DNA of 64,000 nt from Lethocerus indicus (taxonomy: Eukaryota > Arthropoda > Insecta > Hemiptera > Belostomatidae), in assembly GCA_019843655.1 (NCBI GenBank), contig JACDQD010000002.1:9041393-9105392 (forward strand), written 5' to 3'. Of this stretch, positions 11,570-24,332 are shown piece after piece. Both the position numbers and the translations under genes were made by a program. The first letter of the stretch is position 1. The number at the start of each line of letters is the position of its first letter. The notes beneath the pieces are model-generated. The model was not told the origin of the DNA. It worked only from the letters and a program-made list of their open reading frames with translations, and made no database searches.

Positions 11570-14500
11570 ATGTATGTTCAAGTGAGAACAATTGACGGCA
11601 AGCAAAATGTTACTGTTACAATTTCAAAATTGACAACTGTGAAAGAATTCAAGGCAATAATAAAAAATGAATTGGAAGTTGAAGTTAACAAACAGAGATT
11701 ATTTTTCAGGGGCAAACAGGTACTATAAACATTTTTTATTGTTTCTTTTTTAGTTTGTGATTGGGATGGTAATAATGTTTTTGTTTTTAGTTGGAAGATG
11801 ATTATAAGCTTTTTGACTACAACGTTAATGTCAATGATGTTGTACAGTTAATGATTAGATCTGAATTACCACAAAAGAATATTGACTCAAAGACAAGCGA
11901 AAACAAACATGAATGTGGAACAAGAGAAAATAATAGAAATGAAGGTTTTTCAAATGGCAAAGAGGTACTATTATTTATGTATTAATACTAGTAAGTGAAT
12001 GGAAATATAGTATAAACTGTAACTAATGTATGCTATCACATTGAACCATTATATTTATCCTTATTCTATGAGTACAATTTATAGTACTTATAATTATTAA
12101 CTTTAATTAATTAGAACTTAACAGATCGGGCTATTAAACGATATATTCAAAGATTAATAAAATTATATTGATTTTAACCAAATTTCATTCTGTTTAAAAT
12201 AATATTCATTATTCTTTACTTGCCTTCTTTTAGATCGAAGGAGAAAGCTTATATTATAAGGTATGTCATATATATATACATATTATATGAAGTAAAATTT
12301 TTTTTTATTGAATTCTGTGTTATAGTAAACTTTTTGCAATGGCTATACAAGTGTTTGTTTTAAAGGTAGGAGATGTTGTTGATGCAAAAGACACCTGCTA
12401 TGGTGGTTGGTTTGAAGGAAAAATAGTCGCTATTCTGAAGGATCCCATGAAAAAAAATAGTGCTGAAACTATAAAAGATGTTGAGGATGGACTTCAGTAC
12501 AAAGTTAGTTTTAACAGGTAAGCACTTTAACTTGAATTTAATAAGTTGGTTTCATTCTGTTTAAAATAATATTCATTATGCTTTACTCTGCCTTCTTTTA
12601 TATCGAAGGAGTCTTTTAAACTCTATAAAGTTGGTTTCATTTTTATTTAAACATTGTTTGATTACAAATGGGTTTTTTCTTTTACAGCTATCCAGATGAT
12701 GAACCATTGTTACTTCACTTGAAAGATATAAGACCCAGAGCACGAGAAGTTATTCCTTTATCCTCCATAAATGTTGGAGACCTAGTACTTGTAAATTATA
12801 ATATAGAGGAACCAACTGAAAGGGGTTACTGGTATGATTTAAAAGTCACCTCTATAAAACAAAATAGGAAAAGAATAGAATTAAAGGGCACTCTTTATGT
12901 TGGAACTGAAAAAACGCCACTTCTGGACAGCTCAATACACTTTACTGATGATATAATGAAAATAGAACTGCCTAAGTTAATTTCAGAAAGATCAGAGGAA
13001 GAATTAGCATTGATGCAAACTGAGACAAAAACAAAACGTATGTCCATTTTTTAATGTTTGTGTCTTAATTGTGTTTTAATGTGTTATGAAATACAATGTG
13101 GAATTTAAATATTGTTTAAATAGAGAATACTGATTGTGGGATCATAAAATGTGTAAATTTGTTTTAGGTATTAATGCGCCTTATTGCACCCATTGTTCTG
13201 ATAACAAACGAAGGAAATGTAGAGAGTGTGGTTGTAACAAATGTGGTGGTAAAGATGAACCAGGAAAACAAGTTATGTGTGATGAATGCAATATGGCTTT
13301 TCATATATGGTGCTTAAAACCACCACTTTCTGAAATTCCAGATGTGGATGAATGGTGTGTTGTAATTAAAATGAAAGCATTTCAATAAATGTAACATAAT
13401 AACAACTTCAATATCATTATACAATTTATTTCAGGTATTGTTCGGAATGTAAAAATGATGAAAATGAGATTGTTAAAGCAGGAGAGAAATTGAAGGAATC
13501 TAAGAAAAAATCTAAAATGGCTTCTGCTAATTCCAATAGTTCCAGAGATTGGGGGAAAGGAATGGCATGTGTTGGAAGGACAAAAGAATGTACTTTAGTT
13601 CCCCCAAATCATTTCGGCCCTATTCCTGGCATTGAAGTTGGAACATTGTGGAAATTTAGAGTCCAGGTACTTGTAATTATTTATTGAAGTAAAGTAGGTT
13701 ATATTACTTCTTCCAAACATGTATGCGAGTATGCAGCTGATATCAATAATTAAGTTTACTTAGACTAGTGAAGAGGATCATGACCCAAAGAAAAGCACTG
13801 ACATACAGGCCTTGTCAGAACAGGGTTTAAAAATTAAGTTCTTTTATTTGCTGTTGTTTCAATATATCAAAAGAGACAATTTATTTAGTTAACCTATTGA
13901 TTAAAAGAGGAGTGTGCTGCAGTGACATAGCTCAAGAGGAGGCATTCACCTGTTAATGCTGAGCAGCATTGTGGTTTGACAGATCACAATTTAAGGATGT
14001 AGTATAATTAACCAGAAGATGAAGAATGTCAAATCACTGGGCTCAGATGGTATTCCTCTTCAAGTCTGGAAGCAGACACAAATTATTATTATGAAGCCCA
14101 ATACCTTATAGGCCCAGTAAACCCAATTATAAGCCTTACAATCCTTAATATATCTTTCATTGATGCATTTATAATTATCATTCTGGAGATGGCAATAGAC
14201 TATTGGAACATAAACAGTTATGAGGTTGAAACCCAAATCACATCAATCAACAGAAATGTTTTCCAAGGGGACAAATGGTTTGTCTGGAGTTGAACCCATG
14301 TAAATGGATTCTTAACAAAGGTTACAAACTATATGGCTAGAGATTAAAAAATATTTTCTGTTATACAAAGGCTTTGTTATAGAAAGCTTATTTTAAGAAC
14401 ATTTACAGGAACAGTTATTTTTGTAGTTGAAGATATAGGAGTTACACTGCATTTAACTTGGTTAGTTTGTATGCGCAGAATGAATGGGAATCCTTGTGGC

Positions 14501-15391
14501 CCATCATTGGGATGATTTTGTGGTATTTAAGAGATATGCAATCGCTGGGTCTAGCTCTCCGGTTTGTCTTAATCATGGTTTAAGACAATTGCATAAAAAG
14601 CATTGTTTAAAGCATTATTTGTATTGTGTGCAATTTGTGCTTTTGCCAATATGTGTGCAATTATTCCTTTTGGGGGTACTGGGATAGAAATTACTGAATT
14701 CTAATTGAGACTATCATTATGCCAGATTTATATGTACAGCCTAAATTATATGTGAAAGCACTTAACTGATAATATTTGAAGATAAAACTATAAGATTAAT
14801 AACTTTGTAGAGCTAACAGATGAAATCAAACAGTTAAATATTTCTTTCCAGGTCAGTACAGGCCGTTAAAATTATCTTTATTGCAGCATATATTTAAGCA
14901 TAATATACGTGCGTAAAGGATTATAATAATCATTTTCAGAGAATATCTTAACACTAATATGGATGATTTAAATATTTATTATATAACTGAATACGAGCAC
15001 ATTTTTTCAGAGAAAGAGAAGAATATTATAAGGCATTCAAGGGAAACAAATTAAATTTCATGCCAATAATTTTTATTATTATTCAGTTTTTGTATGCAAT
15101 ATTGTAGCAACTAGTGCTTCATCACATTTTAAATTGTTAACCTTCAGGTATCAGAAGCTGGAGTACATCGCCCTCATGTAGCTGGTATTCATGGTAGAGA
15201 AAGTGAAGGAGCCTACAGTATTGTTTTGAGTGGAGGTTATGAAGATGACATTGACAATGGTGACAATTTCATGTACACTGGTTCAGGAGGAAGGGATTTG
15301 TCAGGAAATAAACGCACTGCTGAACAAAGTTCTGATCAAACACTCACTAGAATGAACAAGTAAGCTTGATTATCCAGGAATCAATCTATAC

Positions 15392-15427
<36 letters not shown>

Positions 15428-17569
15428 AAAGTTATAGATTTACTAATTATTAGAAATTTCAGACCTAAATACTGAAATCATGAATGCAATACTAGTTAAA
15501 TGATCTTATTTATTTTTAGTGTGTTATTAAATGATGATTGTAGAATATAAAATTTTTAGGGCTCTTGCTATGAATTGTAATGCACCGCTGGATTCCAAAA
15601 ATGGAGCTGAAGCTACTGATTGGCGAGGAGGAAAGCCTGTTAGAGTTGTTCGAAACTTTAAATTAGCCAAGCATTCTAAATATGCACCAAAGGATGGAAA
15701 CAGGTACATTTTAATGAATTATTTTATATTACTTTACTGTATTATATGTAGTATGAAAGAAATCTATTTTGGAAATAATTGTGGCCAGTTGTCTAATTAT
15801 ATTATGTGCACTAGTTGTAATAATATTCATTTCAATTTGAAAAGATTTATGTAGAATTGATTGTTATATAATGTTTGTACATAAATTTACAGATATGATG
15901 GAGTGTATAAGGTTGTCAAATATTACCCTCAGAAAGGGAAATCTGGTTTTACAGTGTGGCGATATGTTTTGAGAAGAGATGATCCATCACCATCTCCATG
16001 GACTAAAGAAGGTATAAAACGTATAGAAGCTCTTGGATTAGAAATGCTGGTAAGGTGGTTTGTACAAAGTTAAAATAAAACCTATTTTCAAATTTGCTAT
16101 ACATATTTTTTCTGTATAAATTAGTTGATCATGTATGTTACTTCACAGTACCCAGAGGGTTACTTAGCTGCTATGGAAAAAAAGGAAAATGATGGCACCA
16201 TTGGAAGTTACTTTGGAAAACGAGTGCTAGAAGAAACAAAACAAAATTCTTCTGCAAAGCGAACAAAATTATTAGCATTTCAATTGGATGATAAAATACA
16301 AGAATATATTATTGGAGATCACCAAAATATTAAATTGTGGGAAACTGCAAAAGAATATTTGTCATCAGGAAAACAGGTAATTAATATATCCCTACCCGTA
16401 TTGTTTATTTAAATTTACATTTTGGTATTTTGTTTCCATTGAGTGAGTGAAATTATTTATAGATCCTTCCAAATTTGTATTTGCACTTAGTACATTTTTC
16501 ATTCTTTGAATAAAGAATAAACTAATTATAATAACTATTCAAGCATAACTTAAATGTGGTTACACCATTCCGTAACTAATAATTGTTTGCAAACAGTTAT
16601 GAAAACATAATTCTTGAGGTCTAGAAATTAAATATTGCTTATTTTTTACTTAAATATTTAGAAATAAAATATCCCATATTTTATATCGTCACATTAATGT
16701 TATGTTATGCTTATTACTTGTATGTTATTTAATATAATTTAACTTGATCACTGATGATTCACCTTGCCTTTCCCTTGTTTGTATATCAATAATTGTGTGC
16801 CTAGATACAAACTAAACCTTAGATGATATTGGTAAAGGGGAAAATATTTTTCATGTTACTTGTTTCTAGTTCTAGACTGGTTAGACTGACTAGAGCAGAG
16901 TATTATCTCATTTTAGATAAGAGTATTTATGTTGTGATATTGTTGACAATATGTTTCATCATCAATGGATATACATAAATACCTCACTGTATTAGTGTTG
17001 GTATATCACTGACAATGGCAAGAAGGTGAAAATAAACTAATAAAATACAAAAAATAAAATATGGATAATGATAAAACACACTTGCATAATAAAATCTACA
17101 TGCCCAAGATACGATGGGAACTAGAGATAAACTGATTCATTTATAACTGTCTTAGATGTATACCATGTATTAAGAATACAAACATGTAATTAGTATCCAT
17201 ATAAAATTTTTTTTTCAGAAATTTTTGAATAAAGTCGAAGAAACATTTATGTGTATTTGCTGCCAGGAATTAGTATTTAATCCTATTACAACAAATTGTA
17301 ATCACAACATTTGTTTGGTGAGTTATATTAATATAATATATAACGAAATACAACATTTGACAAGCTTTGGATATAATATCATTCATTTTTTCTCTTAAAT
17401 AATAATGTATTCTTATTTGCAGGTATGTTTACAAAGGTCATTTACTGCAGAGGTTTACACTTGCCCTTATTGTAGAACAGAACTTGGGAAAAAGTATCCT
17501 ATGACTGTGAATAAACCTCTTCAAGAAGCTCTTCTTCTTCTCTTTCCTGGTTATGGAGTTGGACGATAA
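11570..17569 (+). CDS. UHRF1: E3 ubiquitin-protein ligase UHRF1 (DNA methylation maintenance factor)
   Basis: Thirteen exons: 11570-11719, 11791-11964, 12234-12260, 12366-12517, 12688-13037, 13168-13354, 13435-13666, 15148-15359, 15560-15703, 15893-16049, 16149-16376, 17219-17317, 17423-17569; 752 residues against 793 in human. Domains in order: ubiquitin-like (1-77, [12 protein letters not shown] start as in the family); tandem tudor (about 115-275, [19 protein letters not shown]); PHD finger (about 287-352, eight zinc ligands); SRA (about 380-555, with the DNA-reading NKR finger in [13 protein letters not shown]); and RING (about 683-722, [21 protein letters not shown] then CPYC). Family knowledge: it reads hemimethylated CpG and H3K9 methylation, ubiquitinates H3 and recruits DNMT1. 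All five domains are intact, so it should be functional. Exon 3 is a 27-bp micro-exon with a decayed duplicate downstream. Confidence 0.96.
12550..12611 (+). repeat. Decayed tandem copy of the UHRF1 exon 3 acceptor region
   Basis: This stretch repeats, with few differences, the 60-odd bases at 12183-12243 that hold the polypyrimidine tract, acceptor and first ten bases of UHRF1 micro-exon 3. In this copy the acceptor AG has become AT (ttttatatcgaagga against ttttagatcgaagga), so it should not splice. It lies in intron 4, about 370 bp from the original. Confidence 0.8.
13667..15147 (+). other. UHRF1 intron 7, the largest intron of the gene, with transposon debris
   Basis: This 1.48-kb intron interrupts the SRA domain. 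It holds a short relic of a non-LTR reverse transcriptase (14019-14078) and other patchy sequence that looks repeat-derived, such as 14180-14330. The open frame at 14484-14687 shows no family resemblance and was not called. Confidence 0.6.
14019..14078 (+). mobile_element. Relic of a non-LTR retrotransposon reverse transcriptase
   Basis: One short open stretch translates to [19 protein letters not shown]. This closely follows the reverse transcriptase block of RTE/BovB- and Jockey-like elements, where a lysine-rich helix precedes the conserved G-x-D-G-I-P motif and V-W-K. No flanking reverse transcriptase motifs could be followed, so only a fragment survives inside UHRF1 intron 7. Confidence 0.5.
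15397..15425. repeat. (TA)n microsatellite
   Basis: About 29 bp of alternating T and A in UHRF1 intron 8. Confidence 0.9.
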
Positions 17570-17978
17570 AAGTGCTTTATAGATACAAATTTGAATTATT
17601 TTAGTACCTTAAATGTTTAATTAGGAAAATCTTTTTTAATAATTTTTTTATATTTATCCAGCATTTCTCTTCATCAACCTGTATATTTTTTGGAGAGAAA
17701 AAGATTTCTTGGATTAGATAACATAATTCTAATTTTGGAAAGATATTTGTATATTTGTAATTAGTTTGTTCACTCATACAGTTTTCAACAAATTTGTTGG
17801 TAATATGTGTTAAACATTATGTCTTAGTATGGTCCATTTTTAATAATCTCACATTTGTTTTAAATAATTTAATTTTCTCACCTATCTCATAGACACAAGC
17901 ATGTCTGTACATGCAGATGTGTGATTGTGTGTGCACACCAATTCAATTACAAATTGAAAATTCCAGTATCAAAATATA

Positions 17979-17984
17979 AATAAA
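17979..17984 (+). terminator. Candidate polyadenylation signal of UHRF1
   Basis: AATAAA 410 bases after the UHRF1 stop, the first canonical hexamer noticed downstream on this strand. Confidence 0.4.
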
Positions 17985-18705
17985 TGTATATAGAAATTTA
18001 TATTGCCACAGAAAATGGTCTTTCAACCAAATTGGATCTTAAGGTAATATTTGGAATTAGTGTTTTAACATTAAAAAATTTAAATGTATTTAAAACGTTG
18101 GGAGTTAGACAGTAACACTCCCTTTTTCTTTAAAATCAAAGTATTTTTCATTTTTACTCCCCATGTACACATATACTTTTGTTCTAATATATATCATTCC
18201 ATGTTTACTTGATACATTGTATTTTTGTCTGCAAATTGTAATTATAAAATTATGTTTCGTGTTCTATCCACATTACATTCCATGGTCTTACTATAAAACA
18301 TGTAAAAATTACATAGTGGACTTAGTTAACTTGTTTTCTTGGTAGTTAAAAAGTGACCTCTATTAAGTTAGGCAGGAACATGGCTAATTTGTATCTGAGG
18401 TCGGCAGTCAGGTTAACTGTTGACACATCGTGGATAGATCTAATAGCTGATGACAAAGCTTCCATAGTGAGGCTCATGTTATTTTGTTTTATTTCGTAAA
18501 ATAAATATATTCAACTATACACTGCAACAATTTTTACTTTTTTTACCATTCCTTGAAAATTACACAACCGAAGAATCGGCCATTATAACTACTTTAACTG
18601 CATAATTATACGATTATCTGGGTAACAATTTCTTAAATAATAATAAGTTAAATCCACCTAAGCACAATTGAAAATTGAGAATCCTAGATTCAATGGCCTG
18701 TCACC

Positions 18706-18744
18706 TATTGCGCTATATAAATACAGTCAATCATCATCATCAAT
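18706..18744 (+). repeat. Retroposon (SINE/non-LTR) tail ending in (TCA)n, copy 1
   Basis: The stretch GCGCTATATAAATACAGTCA followed by TCATCATCATCA recurs inverted at 20263-20301. A near-identical junction plus a short trinucleotide tail is typical of the 3' end of insect SINE or RTE-type retroposons. The upstream 40-60 bp probably belong to the body of the element, but its 5' end was not recognised. Confidence 0.55.
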
Positions 18745-19605
18745 GGCCTATGTCTGACAGGTTTAGTAATTTGTTTGCAAGTTTACGAACCAAAACTTGG
18801 TTGTCTGTTTATGAAAAACAATGAGGTCACAAGTTTCGGTGCAAAGCCATTAGTTATTTCGAAGTACTGCAAAGGGAATAGCAGGCGTTTATACGTCCTT
18901 CGTCGTACTCAATCCGGGATCCGTGATGAAACAAAAATTACAGATTTTCAAATGCTTACTGTAACAATATGATGAGCCACAGCCGATTGCTAATGTAATT
19001 AGTAGTTTGGACATAAACCTATTACGCCACCAATTTAAGTATAAAATTAGCCACCATCTTCCACCGACAATACAACATTGTATTAACATAGCACGCCAGA
19101 TTACGAAATGATCCACATCGCAACTAGAAATGCAACTTCTACAAAAAAAATACGAGTGTATATAAATCTCAATAACCTTTATTGACAATATATGAAGTCC
19201 CTTGACAAATATGAATGTTGTTCCATTTGCCTCGCTTTATGAGAAAGCGACAGTTGTTTGATTGAATTTTCTTCATTACACTACATGAAAGCTTAGAAAA
19301 ATTCAGATTATAAAGAACTAGGTACAAAACCCGAGTACATACAATTGGAAACAAGCGAATTAAGCGCACGAATAATTATGCGGACTCCATCTGGTTTATT
19401 GGAACATCAATTGTGTCAGACATTTTCAAAGATTCAAGTTATCAGTTTTTTAAACAGTAACAATTACGAAATACTGGAAAGTGTTTAAATTTGGAATTTC
19501 CATCCATTGTGGTTTTATGGAATCATTAACGTAAAATTTCCGAATTTGATCGAGTTTATTTTAACACGGTACATTCATATGGTATTAGCTTGCTGCATAT
19601 AAAAT

Positions 19606-22600
19606 ATGAGTAATTCACGTAATGTATACATTCCGAACGAAGATGAAGTTTCTAGCAATGACTATAGTCTTTGTGATTCCATGAAAGCTAAAGGGAAAAA
19701 TATTTGCTTTAAAGACCTATCAAGCTATTTTATTCGCAGTAGAAAACTTCGTAAACTTTTTGAATACTGTACTGCCGTTCTGAAATCTTATACTCATTCA
19801 AATGGTTAGTAATTTATAGGAAATAACAGCATATTATTCAGTTTTTTAATGTTTTCATTAATTGCATGATCAAAGCAGAATAGGTAATTAATGTATATTC
19901 CATAGGTGCAGTGAGTTATATTGCAGACATAAATAGAAATGTTATTTATTACTGTCCCCATAAACTACATTTTGATAGGCATTTGGTAACATTTAAAATA
20001 GGTTTGTAAACATGCATTTATAACTTGCATTATAACAAAATTATTATACTTTTCGGAATAACGAGATAAATGTAATACATATTTTAGAAACGAAAAAGAC
20101 ACTGGCCGCTCACGTGGCTTGGGCCAAAGAATATGTGATAGTAAATGATATAATTCAAGATGAACGATTCCCTTTAGGATTCACTTGGAAAGGTAACTTG
20201 ACTATTCTCCTATTATTATATATAAATAATCCTATTTAGGGTGGTACTAAGAATAAATTTTTATTGATGATGATGATTGAATGTATTTATATAGCGCTAT
20301 TATTGATGAATATTTCGTACAAATTTTAGACTCTATACCAAAAAGGGCAATGTGTATCCCGATATTGACAGCGCATCAGCAACTAATAGGAGTTATAGAA
20401 CTTACAAAAGATGTGGGAGAGAAGTGTTACACGGTTGTAAGTTGTAAGCTTATTGTGAAATGATACAGATGCGTATACATGCACGCATTAACTATCTATA
20501 AATAGCTATTCATTAACTATCTATTAAACTGCAATATTAATACTAGGAGGAACTTGAAGCAGCTATTACATTGGCAAGTTGGATTGGAGTTACAATACAG
20601 AATACTTATGAAACTCAAATGTTCTTGCGTGAAAAGCAAATGAACAAATATATTTTGCAGTTAATTTTTACCTATTATAACTCTGAAATACCTACACATA
20701 AAATACTGTCCGAAATATTGGTATTTAATTTACTTCTGAAAAATGTATTTTTATAATACATACTGCGCATATTACTATAATTACTGCTCTCATTAAATTG
20801 TATGGAATAAATAGATATTCACGAAGAGGGCTCTAGGTGCTGTTAGATCTCTGTTTTATATAATGCATATGACTCACAATGGAGACTTTGAAGTAGATAT
20901 TTATGATGAACATGAAAATGGAGAATCTTCAGGACACAATTTCAAATCATATTTTATGTGAGTAATTGTATGTTTGTTTCTTTTGCTATATATGAAATGT
21001 GTTGTAATGTTACATCAACATTAATTGTATATAGAATTTGTATTCTAATGTTTAAAAATGTATCACTTATTTATTTCTAGGTTAAGTAAAAGTAAAACAG
21101 TTGCTGCATATGTGGCAATGACTGGTAAGGTACTGAATATTACAGATATCAAGGATGTAAAAAATAAGTTTGATACCAGTGTTTATGAAGGAATAGTACT
21201 TAGATCACTCATGGCAGTTCCCGTTAAACAGAAAAACAAAGTACTTGGTAAATAAGTAATTATAAATTAAAAGCTGAGAATCTGTTCAACAAACCTGTAG
21301 TGAAGTGAAGTTACGAAGCTTGAGTACATTACATCTTATATTTGAAACTTAATCGAAATTATGTTTCATAGGTGTAATCGAAGTTATTAATAAGCAGGAA
21401 GCTAATTTATTTTCGAAACAAGATGAGAGGATTTTCAAAGTCGTTGCATCATACTATCAAATAGTGCTCACTTACGTCATAGCCTACACAAAGAAGAGTA
21501 AACTGGTTCGGGATAGATAAGACCACTGTTTTACTAAAATAGTTATAAAATTCGTCATAATTATAATTACAACATTATAATAATATTTTATTGGAGTGAA
21601 ACTATAGCAGCATTTGACGCATAGTCTCTATTTTCCTTTAAATTTCTTTTTGTGTTACTCTATTTTATTTCATTAAAAAATGATTACAGCTCAAATAATA
21701 TTTCCTAATTCTAGAAAAAGAGAATGGAAGTAAACGATGAATTACTATCTGTTCATATGCAACCATGTGAACATGACATAAATGACTTAGTTGTGTCATC
21801 AATCAAGTGGCCAGAAAAGTTACTCTCGTAAGTCACAACAAATATGATTTTAGGAGGAAAGGAGTAGTTGTTTTACATAATCATGAGGAAATTATCTTCA
21901 TCATCTTTTCTATACAGCAGTTGCAGCATTTATTTATCTAGTAAATAGTTAAAACAATATACAAATAAGATCGCGTAATACTGTGGGGAGAACCTCAGGT
22001 AGCAGGGATTAACCCCATGTTAGTCGGAGGTATCAATCTTATTTGCATTCATACTTTTAGCTAAGGTACATTGAATCCATAAATTATGAATTAGAATTAT
22101 ACTAGTATATAGTTACTGTGGAGAATTATGAACATAATAAATTTACAGGCCATCATTTTACCCTGAATTGCATAATGATAATGGATTATGTCAGTTAGCT
22201 AAGCTGATTTTTGTGTTTGTTATGGGAAAGTCCTACTGTGAGAAAATTGAATTAAATAGATTGCTATTATTAGTAGCAAAACTACATACGAAGCATAAGT
22301 ACTTTAACTTACAGCACACATTTTGCACCTTCCAAGCAGTAGCAAATATAATTCATAATAATTCTTTTATGTTCACAATTGAAGAGGTAGGTAAAATATA
22401 ACTTATTTACATGCAGTACATACACTGTATTGAATAAATTAGTATATTATTTCATTAAATAATAAGCTATTACCCCTAAACTAATATAAATGTTGTCTAT
22501 TTACATTTTTATTTCATTTCTTATACAAAAGTACATTGCACATATTACAAGCCTAGTTTTATATTCATTCACTACTGTGATACTGTATAACTATTTTAGA

Positions 22601-23158
22601 AAGAAGAAATGCTGATTGCAGCACTATGTCATTTATTTGATGAAGGAGGATATCTGTTCACAAAAGACCCCAATGACACAAGTTCATCTAAGAGTCCTCT
22701 TCCAATTGAATTAAGTTTTTATTTTATCATCAGATTATTTAAGGTAGGCATTATAAGCGATTTTGTTAATCGGATTATCGGTCAAATATATATTTGATCA
22801 CACATCTGATCGCAACTATTAGATTCTGACAACCAAATATATTGTGTATTTACGATCATAAATGTTGTCCTGTGGATCCAAAATTTATTGAACAAAAGTT
22901 TATTTTAGTAATTTAGTTAATCGGTGCAAATGCACCCAACGAACTTTAGTTAAGTACATTTCTGCAAGTACTAAAGATTTTTGTGAAACTCGTTTACTAA
23001 AAAAACTCGTTTGCGAAACTAGATTACTAAAAATAAACTTTTTTCAATAAATTTTGGATTAACAGGAAAAGTTTTATGATGGTAAATACACAATACCAGA
23101 TAGGTTTCCTGTCATATATTTGGAAGTCAGAACCAAATAGTTGTGATTGGTTGTGTGT

Positions 23159-23204
<46 letters not shown>

Positions 23205-24283
23205 ACCGATAATCCGAAAAAGACTTAAGTAGATTAACAAAATCCCTCCCAACCAAGTAACGCAAACAACATCCCCCAAAAACACAATAACACGACACAC
23301 ACTAAACAGACAACCACCACAGTACAAGTAACAGTGACAGTGTAGTGAGGATGCCCAAAAAAACATCCAAAGTGCCAAAATTGCTAACACCGCTACTGAA
23401 GATGGCGAGAATTCGAAACCGGTCTAGTAAAACATCGAACCAGCGAGAGGAGACAGAAACACAGGATACAGAAATACAGCGGTATTCCAACCGCTTGCAG
23501 ACCACAAAACAGGTATTCTAAACTAAGAAAATATATTTTTCAGAACTGCAACATGTTTCTGAATCTTGATACTCATAAGTTTCAACAGAAGTTGGAATCA
23601 ATTCAATTCCTAATGAGGGCGTGCTCAATTGAGGATGCAGAGAAAGAAAATAATGTAGTATCACTGATGGAAATGAAAGAGCATTTCGATTTGGAACATT
23701 ATAAGTATTTTTTTAAATTTTATGCTACTTACTTTTTCGTTATTTTTTAATAAATGAAATTCTGAAAATTGAAAATATAAATGCTTTGACATATTCATAT
23801 AGAAAAACTTGCAAATACCATGGTAATCTTGCACACATTTTATACTATATATTTTGTTTTATATATTACTTTATACATTTCATACAAATGTAAAATATCA
23901 CTGAAAACTCATTTATTACATTACACGCTTACCATAACCAGTAAGTTGAACAGTAATTATTAAAGACGTGTTTAAAAAATAACATTTTTAATTTTTAATA
24001 ATTAAATAATTTTTTAAAATATTAATAGTTATATTTCATGAAGGTTGCTTTTTATTAAATTAATTAAATAATCTTTTCAGATATTTAATTAAAACTGCAA
24101 TAATGCTAGTGTCTGAATTTTCTTATTATTGCAAATATCCCTTAGTAGCTCTTAGGATATTTAAAAAGAAATTGAGTAACACAAGAAATATATCTGTAAG
24201 TATTACCCACATAATTAATTTGCTTTCAGCATTGTTCTTGGAATGTTGGAATTTTTCACCATATTTAAATTGTTTTCAATATG

Positions 24284-24332
<49 letters not shown>

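Larger units (their letters stand above)
17570..19605 (+). other. Intergenic region between UHRF1 and the PDE-like gene
   Basis: The first 400 bp is UHRF1 3' UTR, ending near the AATAAA at 17979-17984. No convincing gene was found in the rest. A retroposon tail lies at 18706-18744. The open frames around 18775-19370 on both strands overlap each other, show no recognisable motif, and were left out. Confidence 0.6.

Noticed and set aside
14484..14687. Open frame in UHRF1 intron 7
   Set aside because: No recognisable domain. It lies in repeat-rich intron sequence and is not needed for the UHRF1 frame.
18775..19369. Several overlapping open frames on both strands before the PDE-like gene
   Set aside because: They overlap each other, lack family motifs, and show no consistent splice sites.
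23127..23390. Minus-strand open frame across (TA)n in the PDE-like intron
   Set aside because: Much of it is translated microsatellite (repeated Tyr-Ile) and mobile-element sequence.
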